From positions 4,092,001 to 4,156,000 of the forward strand of contig NZ_CP163520.1 in NCBI RefSeq assembly GCF_041080675.1: a stretch of 64,000 nt of DNA, given 5' to 3'. Origin of the DNA: Streptomyces sp. cg36 (GTDB lineage Bacteria; Actinomycetota; Actinomycetes; Streptomycetales; Streptomycetaceae). A model generated the notes under the pieces. That model was not told the DNA's origin, searched no databases, and was given only the letters and a program-made list of their open reading frames with translations. Shown here one piece after another: positions 8,103 to 16,140 of the stretch. Every line of letters starts with the position of its first letter. The stretch's first letter is position 1. The translations under genes were made by a program, and so were the position numbers.

Positions 8103-10112
8103 CTACGGGTTGGGGGTGAACCCGAGTGACAGGGCTTCACTGCGCACATGCAGTGCCTGGACTGCCTGCGGCTCCGGGACCTCCTGGCCCAGTTCCAGGC
8201 GTCTGCCGACGAACTCGGCAAGTTGTCGCTGCGAGGGTTCGAGGTTGCGTGTCTCCTTCGCCCACTGCTCAATGGCGTGCCACTCATCCGCGGGGACCGC
8301 CGCCACTTCGTCGGCGACCCCTTGGCGTGCACCGGGGCCTTCCGCTAGGGCGTCCTCGTCCAACGGATACTCGCGCAGCTCCTCCTCCAGCGAACGGGGC
8401 ACCGACCAGCGGACCCTGGACACGGCGTCCCAGCACGCAGCCTTCTTGGCCCACTCACCCACGTGGTTGCCCTCGCGCGGGGAGGTGACGACCCTCATCA
8501 CCCGCGGGCAGAGGTCGTCGATCGCGGCCTCAAGCGCCGACGAGATCCCCTGCTCTCTCCAGATGCGGTCGAGGTCGATCCGGCAGCCGGTGGCGAGGGA
8601 CAGACGAGCGAGGGTGTAGGTCGTGATCATGCTCTTGTAGCTGCCGGCTTCATGGGACGCCGCCACCCGGTCCACGGCCTTGAACAGGATGCCCATCGCG
8701 ATGACCCGCTGGCAGTACTGGACGTCTACGTGTGGGGGCACCTCGTTGATCCGGACCATGAACGCGGAGAAGTTCTTCTGCGCTCCCCGACTCACTTGGA
8801 ACGGGAGCTGGTTCCAGGAGTTGACGTACTTGGCCAGGTCCGCCTTACTGAACTTCTTCCGGGCTGGGTTGACCTTCTTGAAGGCGCGCTGTCTCGCCGA
8901 GGTTCGGGCCTTGGCCACCTCGTCGGTGTACTGGCCGCGTGCCCGCTCGTAGAACCAGTGCGTCTCCTGGCCGCTTCCATCCGTGGCCGGAGCCCACAGC
9001 GACCGGGTGATCTGCTGGACGGCCACGTGGTACGCGTGGTTCGAGCTGAAGTCGACCAGCGTCACCCGGTTCTGCGTGTTCGAGTACTCGGAGATCAAGG
9101 GGACGATCTCAGGGAGGCGCTCGGGTGACACCTCGGTCAGCTTCATCTGCACCGACACATTCGACAGGTCCGCCTTGTCGCGGCTCTCCGCGTAGTGCAG
9201 GGATGCTGTTGTCTGGCCTCCGTTGACGACCTGCATCCCGTGGACCCGGGATATGCCGGTCGGCCGGCCGTCCGGACCGTGGACGAAGTCCACCCTCTCC
9301 GCCGTCGCCGTGATGCCGTTGTTGTAGGCCAGGAACCTTCCCGGGGCGTTGAGCAGCGTGTCCCTGATGCCTCGGTTCACCGCGCCGCGCGCCTGCAGGA
9401 ACGAGCGGACGTTCAGTTCGAGCAGCCGGGGGCCGTACTCACCGTACAGAGACGCCAGCCGTTGACCGGGGATGACAGCCATGGTCACCGAGTGGTCCGG
9501 CTCGCTGCTGGGGGCGGAGACACAGGGCAGGGGCGGATCGAACGAAACCACGATCGGCTCGCTGACGCTGCCGGATGTCGCATGGCGATGGAGCCGGGCT
9601 AGGTCCCACACCTCATGGGTGACAGGAAGGCCGTCGAAGTCGGTGGCAGCGACCGCGGTGCCGGTGCTGACCCGGTTGCTGAGGAGGAAGAGTCTGATAC
9701 GCCGTACTTCGGTGAGGGCTTTTTCGATGCCCGCGCACATATCGTGAACGTCGTAGGACTCGTCGATGTTCCGGCGCAGTCCGTCGCGGCATCGCTTCAC
9801 GAACGTCAGCAGTCGTCGGAAGGCGGTTTCCGTTTCGCTCTTCGAGAGCTTGGACTCCAGGGGGTCCAGGTGGAAGTCCGTGACGAACAGGTCCAGGCAC
9901 TCTCCCGAATCACCGACACCGTATCCGTGGACGAGGTGTCCGCGCGCCATGTGGTACGCGGTGAAGGTGTTGGCCGCGATACCGGCTTCCTCAAGGTCGT
10001 CGAGGACCTTGCGGGTGAACGCCTCCGGGGTGGTGGTCCGCTCGGCGTCGGCGGTCGCCTGGACGTCCGCGACGAGGTCGCGGGAGTACGCGGACAGGTC
10101 GAGGTCAGGCAT
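8103..10112 (-). CDS. AIPR family protein
   Basis: A 669-residue protein. AIPR (abortive infection phage resistance) proteins are found in phage-exclusion loci. Family hallmarks are in the middle of the chain: ELNVRSFLQARGAVNRGI, then a PGRFLAYNNGITATA segment, and MQVVNGGQTTASLHYA followed by VSVQMKLTEV and ISEYSNTQNRV. The ATG lies eight bases inside the 3' end of the PD-(D/E)XK gene (ATGCCTGA overlap) with AAGGGG upstream, so the two are translationally coupled. With the ATPase, Z1 and nuclease-like genes it forms the Mza-type core. Its biochemical activity in this context is not established. Confidence 0.85.
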   Translation of the reverse strand: MPDLDLSAYSRDLVADVQATADAERTTTPEAFTRKVLDDLEEAGIAANTFTAYHMARGHLVHGYGVGDSGECLDLFVTDFHLDPLESKLSKSETETAFRRLLTFVKRCRDGLRRNIDESYDVHDMCAGIEKALTEVRRIRLFLLSNRVSTGTAVAATDFDGLPVTHEVWDLARLHRHATSGSVSEPIVVSFDPPLPCVSAPSSEPDHSVTMAVIPGQRLASLYGEYGPRLLELNVRSFLQARGAVNRGIRDTLLNAPGRFLAYNNGITATAERVDFVHGPDGRPTGISRVHGMQVVNGGQTTASLHYAESRDKADLSNVSVQMKLTEVSPERLPEIVPLISEYSNTQNRVTLVDFSSNHAYHVAVQQITRSLWAPATDGSGQETHWFYERARGQYTDEVAKARTSARQRAFKKVNPARKKFSKADLAKYVNSWNQLPFQVSRGAQKNFSAFMVRINEVPPHVDVQYCQRVIAMGILFKAVDRVAASHEAGSYKSMITTYTLARLSLATGCRIDLDRIWREQGISSALEAAIDDLCPRVMRVVTSPREGNHVGEWAKKAACWDAVSRVRWSVPRSLEEELREYPLDEDALAEGPGARQGVADEVAAVPADEWHAIEQWAKETRNLEPSQRQLAEFVGRRLELGQEVPEPQAVQALHVRSEALSLGFTPNP

Positions 10113-11115
10113 GGGGCCCCTTGATGAGTTCGGTCACCTCGTCGGCCGTGGCACGGAACCGATCGAGGCCGGAGGTGCTCACGTGGTACGAGCATTCCCC
10201 GACGCCGTCGGGGAGATCAGTCTCAACGATTCTCGGAAATTCCTCCCGAACATGCCAGAAACGCAGGTCACGGAGGGTGTAGCGAGGCTCGTCATACAGA
10301 TCGCGGTGCCCGGGGAGATATCCGACCTGGATGAGGTGTCCGTCGAAGCGGGCACGCACGGGGGGGCTGGTGAGCAGGTCCCGTATCTCCGTCACCAGCC
10401 GGTTGAGGCTTGTCCCGGTGCCGCCCCGTCGTTCGTCGAGCAGGGCGAGCGCCAAGAGGAGTGCGGCGGTGCCGGTGTCGTCCAGCTGTCGTTCGCTGGT
10501 GATACGGATGCCCCGCGGATGCTTGGCCGTGCTGGCCTTCGTCTCGATCGCGACGGCGGGCATCTGGAAGTCCTGGTTGGCTCCACTCGGTCCGGTCCAC
10601 GCCTCCACTGCCTCGGCGGGGTCGAGGACGGGAAGCACGTGATCACGGAGCACTAGGAGCTCACCGACCAGACCGCGGCGTGCCTCGGGTCCCAGGCCAT
10701 CCCTGCTGACGGCGCGCAGGAGGTCCTGCCACCTCTCGAACCGGTCGACGGCCGCCGTCAGGGCGACGGCCGCCTCAGGAGCGCTTCGGACGGTGTCGGC
10801 CACGTCGCTGACGAGCGGGTTGAACACCTCGCGGAGCTCGTTGGCGGTGAGGATCACCTGTAGCTCGTACTCGAGCCTAGACACGGCACTGAGGTGCATC
10901 TCGAAACCGGCCGCCTTCGGCAGCTTCCTCACGGAGCGCACGATGTGGTCCGCCGAGCGTGCATCCGTCCTGAGTACGAGCATCCGCTGACGCCCAGGGT
11001 GGGTGACTGACAGGAAGACGTCCAGTGGAGCCTCCGGGTGCAGCCGGATCCTGGAGCGTCCCGGAGCGCCCTGCGGAGCCTCCAGTTCCTGCCACTCCTC
11101 CTCGGTGACGGTCAC
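10105..11115 (-). CDS. PD-(D/E)XK nuclease-fold protein (DUF4420-like)
   Basis: A 336-residue protein starting at a GTG that overlaps the Z1 stop (GTGA). The restriction-fold core is visible as GLVGELLVL with E152, then WTGPSGANQDF with D182, and AVAIETKAS with E191-x-K193, the order expected for a PD-(D/E)XK active site. The family is known mainly as a partner of Z1 and AIPR proteins. It is thus the best candidate for the DNA-cutting effector of the operon, possibly directed by the ATPases. It lies between Z1 and AIPR with overlaps on both sides, implying stoichiometric production. Cleavage has not been shown here. Confidence 0.8.
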   Translation of the reverse strand: MTVTEEEWQELEAPQGAPGRSRIRLHPEAPLDVFLSVTHPGRQRMLVLRTDARSADHIVRSVRKLPKAAGFEMHLSAVSRLEYELQVILTANELREVFNPLVSDVADTVRSAPEAAVALTAAVDRFERWQDLLRAVSRDGLGPEARRGLVGELLVLRDHVLPVLDPAEAVEAWTGPSGANQDFQMPAVAIETKASTAKHPRGIRITSERQLDDTGTAALLLALALLDERRGGTGTSLNRLVTEIRDLLTSPPVRARFDGHLIQVGYLPGHRDLYDEPRYTLRDLRFWHVREEFPRIVETDLPDGVGECSYHVSTSGLDRFRATADEVTELIKGPHA

Positions 11116-13904
11116 TCCGGGTCCTCCTCGTCGTCGAAGTCGTCGTCCAGCCCTTCCTGCTTCCAGATGCTGTTCACGACGTACTCGGTCTCCGCCTGGT
11201 GCTCGGAACGGGGGAAGTTCACCTGGAAGCCCACGAGCGGGGGCTGCTGGCCGGCGACCTCCCGCTCTGCCAGATCGACCAGGTAGATCAGCAGCAGCGC
11301 CTGGTCGGGACGGCGCTGGTGGCGCAGGTGCTCACCGGAGGGTTCCTTGGGGACCTTCTCCTTGCCCTTCTTCTTCGCGGCCTTCTGCGTGTTCTCCCGG
11401 GCCGTGCTCACCTGGTCGGGGTCGAGGCCGACCTGTTCGTCCCTGGGGCTGACGAGGCGACGGATGATGTACCGCCCGTCGGTCTTGTACCCGGGGTCGT
11501 TGACCGGGGCCCTGGACACGGGGCCGACCTTCCGTCCGGCGACGTCCGTCCCTTCTGCTGCTGCCTTTCCGACCAGTCGCACCGTCCATTCGGACACCTC
11601 GTCCACGTTGGCGCACTTGTCGATGTACTTTGCGATGAACCGCGGGCGCACCCGGGCGGCCATCGAGTCGGTGACGTACTTCGAGAGGAACTCGGAGACC
11701 GCCTCACGGGGCACTCCCGTCCAGGTCACGCTCCCGCCCGGCGCCTCGGGCTCCGGTGCCGTCGTGCCGTCCAGGCGGCGGACGAAGTCCTCCAGCGTCT
11801 TGAGGTTGTTGTCACGCACCCTCTTGGAGAGGTTGAAGAGCGTCGTCTCGGGCCCCTCTCCGGAATAGCTCAACTTGACCGGGGTGCCCTGCCGCATCTT
11901 GTTCGGAGCGGTGATCGTGAGGCCAAGAGAGGAGGAGCGGACCTTGAACCCGAACTGGCTCGGCGTGAGGTCGAGCGCCGCCATCTCCTCCACCTCACGC
12001 CGCAGTTCGTCGGTCGCGGCGGTTACCTCGACGTACTTGGCCTGAAGCGCCGGGGTGGTGTACAGACGGCACAGGTCCTCGTAGCCGGGCCTGTAACCGA
12101 ACCAGCGGCCCATCTGGAGCAGCGTGTCGTAAGTGTTGGACGTCCGAAGGTAGTAGCTGACGGTCAGCCCCTCCAGGGTGAGCCCTCGGGAGAGCTTCTG
12201 ACCGCCGATGGCGATCACCCAGAAGCCGTTCCTGCGGTGCTCGTAGTACTCCAGCGCGTCACGGGACGCGCCGTTGACCGTCCTGACAACGATTTTGCGC
12301 AGTGCAGGCAGGACGTGGGCGGAAACCTCCTCCCAGCTCAGGGGCTCGACGTCGCCCGTGGGGAACTGGTCGGTGGTGGGGACGAAGTCTCGCTCCCAGA
12401 GAGCCTGGAACTCAGCCATGATCCGCTGGGAAGCCTGCCCGTGGCGGTCACGCAGGGAATCCTTGAGGAGCCCCAGATAGTCAAACACCTGGTCGTGGAC
12501 GATCCCTTGGACAGCGGTGAACCGCGTGACGTGCACCAACATGGAGTTGTGCACCCGAGCCTGTCCCCTGGCCTTCCTGGCCGCACACGCGAGCACGAAC
12601 GCGGAGATCGCCTCACGCAGCGACACCGGGAGGTCGTTGGAGGGGACGAACGAGGACTTGTGCTTGCTCGGGATCCAGCGCTCGGCGTCGTCCACGGACC
12701 GCAGGAGTGGCAGAGGGGTGACGTCCTCCTCGTCCTCGTCGTCGGCCTGGAGACCGAAGACGCGTTCCGGACCGAGGTAGTTGGACGGAGAGGGAAGGGC
12801 ACGGATGAAGCTGTCGGGAAAGAGGTCCGCACCGAAGGTCGGGTGTTCGACGTCGGGGTCAATGTAGATGTTGGCGAATGGTGTCGCCGTATACCCAACG
12901 TACGCCGACTTGTCGAAGGTCCGCATGAGCTCCCGGATCGCGCCGTTGGTCCGGGTCGGATCGGCATCGGGATCGCGCTTGGTGTTGACGGAGGCGTTGT
13001 CGGCCTCGTCGTCGATGACAAACAGGGGGATGTCGCGGATGACGGTACGGCCAGTCTCGTCCTCGGTGCCCTTCACTTCCTTCACCCAGTTGCGCAGGTA
13101 TTCAAGGATCTTCCAGTGCTTCTTGACCACGAGGACGACCGGGAAGTGCCCCAGGCGCACGGAGTTGAAGGCGTTGGCCGCGGAGCGACCGAAGTCGCCC
13201 TTCTCCGAGCTGTTGGTGGGCGAGGCGATGTCCAGCCGCTTGGCACCCGGCATGCGCCCGGCGCCCATACGACTGCCCGCCTCGTTGGACCGCTGCTGAT
13301 GCTGGGAGTCGAAGCCGAGCAGACCTTCGTCGACCCGGAGCTGGGTCTGGCTGCGCAGGTCGTTGTGGATGCCTGCGAGGATCACCACGAGCTGGTACCC
13401 CGCGTCCACGGCCTTCGAGGCCAGCCCGATGTACTGGCCGGTCTTCCCGGACTGCACCTGGCCGATCACGAGTCCCGTCCGGCGCCAGGAGCCCTCACGC
13501 CGAGGGTCCTCGAGCTGGCTGAGCACCTCGTCCGTGCTCTGGTCCAAGCGGCGTACGACCACGGGCGGCAGGTTGCGCACGTCCTCCAGGTAACGGCGGT
13601 AGCGCTCCCAGAACTCCCACTCGCGGTCGTTCTTGGCCTCCGACAGCCAGGGTTCATGTTTTGTCGAGTCCCCATCGTCCAGGCCGGAGGATCCCTCCTG
13701 GAAGACGGCCGTGACCCGTTCGATCTCCTTGGCGAGCCTTTCCCGGTCCAGCACCTCTCCCCGGCCGGCCAGCATCCCGAAGATGACGGTGACCGCGGTG
13801 TCCACCTCCTCGGGAGACGGCTGACGGTCTTGGTCGAACATCGCCAGGACTAGGCGCTTCGCCTTGGCGAGGGACTCGTCGACTTCCTCGGGGACGGGGT
13901 TCAC
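11112..13904 (-). CDS. Z1 domain-containing ATPase
   Basis: A 930-residue protein if it starts at GTG 13904, which has GGAGG (13911-13915) six bases upstream; a GTG 17 codons earlier (13955) lacks an SD. The Z1 domain is a helicase-related P-loop ATPase of restriction/defence loci. Walker A GQVQSGKT (148-155) and Walker B IDDEADN (297-303) are clear, and a late QMGRWFGYRPGYEDL segment fits the arginine-finger/motif VI position after an IGGQKLSRGLTLEG stretch. The C-terminal third is charged, with a Lys-rich patch. It is the second gene of the operon, just downstream of the GHKL ATPase, and is coupled to the nuclease-like gene. Confidence 0.88.
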   Translation of the reverse strand: MNPVPEEVDESLAKAKRLVLAMFDQDRQPSPEEVDTAVTVIFGMLAGRGEVLDRERLAKEIERVTAVFQEGSSGLDDGDSTKHEPWLSEAKNDREWEFWERYRRYLEDVRNLPPVVVRRLDQSTDEVLSQLEDPRREGSWRRTGLVIGQVQSGKTGQYIGLASKAVDAGYQLVVILAGIHNDLRSQTQLRVDEGLLGFDSQHQQRSNEAGSRMGAGRMPGAKRLDIASPTNSSEKGDFGRSAANAFNSVRLGHFPVVLVVKKHWKILEYLRNWVKEVKGTEDETGRTVIRDIPLFVIDDEADNASVNTKRDPDADPTRTNGAIRELMRTFDKSAYVGYTATPFANIYIDPDVEHPTFGADLFPDSFIRALPSPSNYLGPERVFGLQADDEDEEDVTPLPLLRSVDDAERWIPSKHKSSFVPSNDLPVSLREAISAFVLACAARKARGQARVHNSMLVHVTRFTAVQGIVHDQVFDYLGLLKDSLRDRHGQASQRIMAEFQALWERDFVPTTDQFPTGDVEPLSWEEVSAHVLPALRKIVVRTVNGASRDALEYYEHRRNGFWVIAIGGQKLSRGLTLEGLTVSYYLRTSNTYDTLLQMGRWFGYRPGYEDLCRLYTTPALQAKYVEVTAATDELRREVEEMAALDLTPSQFGFKVRSSSLGLTITAPNKMRQGTPVKLSYSGEGPETTLFNLSKRVRDNNLKTLEDFVRRLDGTTAPEPEAPGGSVTWTGVPREAVSEFLSKYVTDSMAARVRPRFIAKYIDKCANVDEVSEWTVRLVGKAAAEGTDVAGRKVGPVSRAPVNDPGYKTDGRYIIRRLVSPRDEQVGLDPDQVSTARENTQKAAKKKGKEKVPKEPSGEHLRHQRRPDQALLLIYLVDLAEREVAGQQPPLVGFQVNFPRSEHQAETEYVVNSIWKQEGLDDDFDDEEDPE

Positions 13905-13910
13905 AACGGA

Positions 13911-13915
13911 CCTCC
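13911..13915 (-). promoter_or_regulatory. Shine-Dalgarno deciding the Z1 gene start
   Basis: GGAGG on the minus strand lies six bases before GTG 13904. The upstream alternative GTG 13955 has no purine-rich site, so the shorter protein is preferred. Confidence 0.6.
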
Positions 13916-13966
13916 GGGTGGTCTGGAAGGTATCGAGCAGGGCAGAGGCGACCACTGACTACGGGG

Positions 13967-15439
13967 TCACGTGTTCCAGAAGCCCTGCATCTGGTCGAAG
14001 GGGGGCATGGTACGCAAGCGCTCCCGGGCCGCGGCGGGAGAGCGGCCGTCGAGGACCATCACCTCGTAGATCCGCTGTGCGACCTCGGCCGCCTTGGCGT
14101 CGGCCGGTCCGGGACCGCCGAAGGGTTCGGGGTCATCGACGGCGTCCGTCTCGTGCAGGACGCGCAGCGCGGTGACCGGCACCGTCTCCTCCAGCAGACG
14201 GATCAGGGCCTGTACGTCCCGTGCATCGCCGCCGCGTCGCAGCAGCGCGTTCACGAGGGGATGCTCCCGGTTGATCCTGCAACTGACCTGGTCGTCCCGG
14301 CGGCCGACCTTCCAGGCGAAGGCGAACGGATCGCCGTGGGTGCGTGCGGCGATCTGACCACGGTGCCGGAGCACGTCGGCGGCCTGCCTGCGTGCGCGCA
14401 GAGCGATGCGGCGAAGGTGAGGGCGCAGACCGACGGGTGGCACGACGCTGGACTTTCGGACATCGACGCCCCACTCCACATCCGTCTCCGCAGGGATCTC
14501 CACAGCGATCCGTGCCAGGTTGTACTTCTCCTCACGGCGCAGGCCCTTCTGCCCGAGCCAGTCACCAGCCAGGATCAGCCGATCCCTGCGGTAGACGTAG
14601 AACCCCTGCTGGTCGAGCCAGCCGCTTGGGCCTCCAGCCTTCTCGTACTCCGCCTCAGTCAGACGCTGGGCACTCGGCAAGACGAACGCCTCGACCCGTA
14701 CGCGTCCGGAGTCCAGCATGAGGGTCTCTGGAGGGAGAGGCTGCACGGATGGGTGGCCCGAAAGGAACGGGTCCCACGGCTCGACGACATCACCGGACAC
14801 ACGAATGACGCGCCGTCGGCTACCGATCAGGAAGCGGGCGAAAACCATGCCCAAGTGCGCCCCGACGCGGTCCGCCTCCGCGTAGAACTGCTTCTGGGTC
14901 TGCTCGTCATCCTCGGTAACGCCGTCCACGCGGTACCCGTTGAGGCGTCGCCACAACACGATCGTTCCGTGGCTGACCGTACCCCTGAGCTTGTCGAGCA
15001 GTCTGGTCGTCGTGTCGTCCGCGCCATGGAGGAGACGCCACTCTCCGAACTTCTCGACGACGTCGAGATCCCAGGTCCGCACATACCACTCCCCGGACTT
15101 GGCAGTGGCGACGGTCAGCTGCCGGCTCTGGGAGAACGACGCGGACTTTAGGCCGACGCCGAATCGCCCCAGGTCGGTGGGGCTGCGCGGCGTCGAGGGA
15201 CCTCGTGCGGCCACGGTCATCGCTGTGGTTAGCTCGTCGGCGTCCATGCCGTTGCCGTCGTCGACAACCGCTACCCACGACTCCGGTCCTGCCCAAGTGA
15301 ACTCGACGTCGATGTTCCGTGCGTTGGCGGAGACACTGTTGTCCACGAGGTCGGCGACGGCCGCGGGGAGGGAATACCCCAGAGAACTGAGTGAGGCGAT
15401 CATTCCTGCCGGCTCCGGAGCCGCGATGTCGTACGCCAT
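13967..15439 (-). CDS. GHKL ATPase, MORC/MutL-like (first gene of defence operon)
   Basis: A 490-residue protein starting at ATG 15439. The N-terminal GHKL ATPase has AVADLVDNSVSANA (N34), VVDDGNGM (58-65) and GRFGVGLKSASFS (91-103). The usual general-base glutamate position reads aspartate (D30), a variant seen in some prokaryotic MORC-like proteins. The rest (about 200-490) resembles the S5/transducer region plus a helical tail and carries no metal-binding endonuclease motif I can identify. Such ATPases clamp DNA and are associated with R-M and Mza-type systems. It probably heads the leftward operon, and 62 bases separate it from the preferred Z1 start. Confidence 0.82.
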   Translation of the reverse strand: MAYDIAAPEPAGMIASLSSLGYSLPAAVADLVDNSVSANARNIDVEFTWAGPESWVAVVDDGNGMDADELTTAMTVAARGPSTPRSPTDLGRFGVGLKSASFSQSRQLTVATAKSGEWYVRTWDLDVVEKFGEWRLLHGADDTTTRLLDKLRGTVSHGTIVLWRRLNGYRVDGVTEDDEQTQKQFYAEADRVGAHLGMVFARFLIGSRRRVIRVSGDVVEPWDPFLSGHPSVQPLPPETLMLDSGRVRVEAFVLPSAQRLTEAEYEKAGGPSGWLDQQGFYVYRRDRLILAGDWLGQKGLRREEKYNLARIAVEIPAETDVEWGVDVRKSSVVPPVGLRPHLRRIALRARRQAADVLRHRGQIAARTHGDPFAFAWKVGRRDDQVSCRINREHPLVNALLRRGGDARDVQALIRLLEETVPVTALRVLHETDAVDDPEPFGGPGPADAKAAEVAQRIYEVMVLDGRSPAAARERLRTMPPFDQMQGFWNT

Positions 15440-15958
15440 TGGTCGTTCTAGCCCTGCTTTCCCCGTTGCAAGTCGCTGCCGGGTACGCGGGCGCCCCGGG
15501 CCCGGTGGGCGGAGTGGATGCTGTCGTGATGGTCAGCCCATCTCCGCGCGCCAACGATCGTACTGGAGCTGCGCCTCGGTCAACTGTGGTTGAAGGCATC
15601 GTGCTCAACTGACCGGATCGGACTGCTGCGCTGTGTTGCAGGACGGACTGGAGCGGGGACTTCCTGCTCTTCAACGCCACGTTTGCCGGGTGACTGAGCG
15701 GAGAACTCCGAAGCTGGAGCGAAGAAGCTTCAGAATTCCTGGACGAGTACGTGCCCACCATGGCAAAGCACCTCCACTGCATCGCGTAGGGGGCCCGGCT
15801 ACGGAAATGCGCGTTGCGGAGAACATCTACGGATCTCACTCGGGCGCAGACGGCCCTGACCTGGGCGGCGGGAAATTCTTCAAGATCACGCGGGAAACGG
15901 CGGAATCTCGGCCATGGATAGTGCAGACCAGGCGGGTTTCGTCGGTGCACCACAGAAC
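15440..15958. other. Gene-poor boundary of the defence island
   Basis: About 520 bases upstream of the GHKL gene with no convincing CDS. Short out-of-frame pieces (for example a stretch ending LDEYVPTMAKHLHCIA near 15788) look protein-like but are interrupted by stops, so they may be remnants of an older gene. Promoter elements for the leftward defence operon should lie near 15450-15550, but I cannot point to a consensus. Confidence 0.4.
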
Positions 15959-16001
15959 GGAAGCCCCGCAGGTCGAAAGACCGGCGGGGCTTCCGCCTTT
16001 T
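15959..16001 (+). terminator. Intrinsic terminator-like hairpin at island boundary
   Basis: An 11-base GC-rich stem, GGAAGCCCCGC (15959-15969) with GCGGGGCTTCC (15984-15994), is followed by GCCTTTT. It is of the kind often found after tRNA or conserved genes, but no tRNA is visible upstream. It marks the change from island to core. Confidence 0.7.
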
Positions 16002-16072
16002 CCCGGCCCCGCCCGGTCTCTTCTTGTGGGGCGCGCGGTTCCCGCGTACGTACGGACGTGCTGCGGCCCACA

Positions 16073-16100
16073 CTTTCGTCGCGGCGGGGCGCGACGAAAG
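16073..16100. promoter_or_regulatory. Palindromic operator candidate upstream of sensor kinase
   Basis: Perfect 11-base arms CTTTCGTCGCG and CGCGACGAAAG around a GCGGGG loop lie 41 bases before the kinase start. No T-run follows, so a protein-binding site, possibly for the cognate LuxR-type regulator, is more likely than a terminator. Confidence 0.5.
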
Positions 16101-16140
16101 AAGGACGCCCCGGCGGGAGAGCGCTGCCTAGGGTGCGGGC

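Noticed and set aside
11199..13853. 884-residue open frame antisense to the Z1 gene
   Set aside because: High-GC shadow frame: low-complexity Val/Gly/Asp/His composition and no domains, while the opposite strand encodes a clear Z1 ATPase with Walker motifs.
15900..16001. tRNA gene or tRNA-derived attachment site before the T-tailed hairpin
   Set aside because: The hairpin resembles those after tRNA genes, but no cloverleaf, anticodon arm or T-loop consensus can be drawn upstream.
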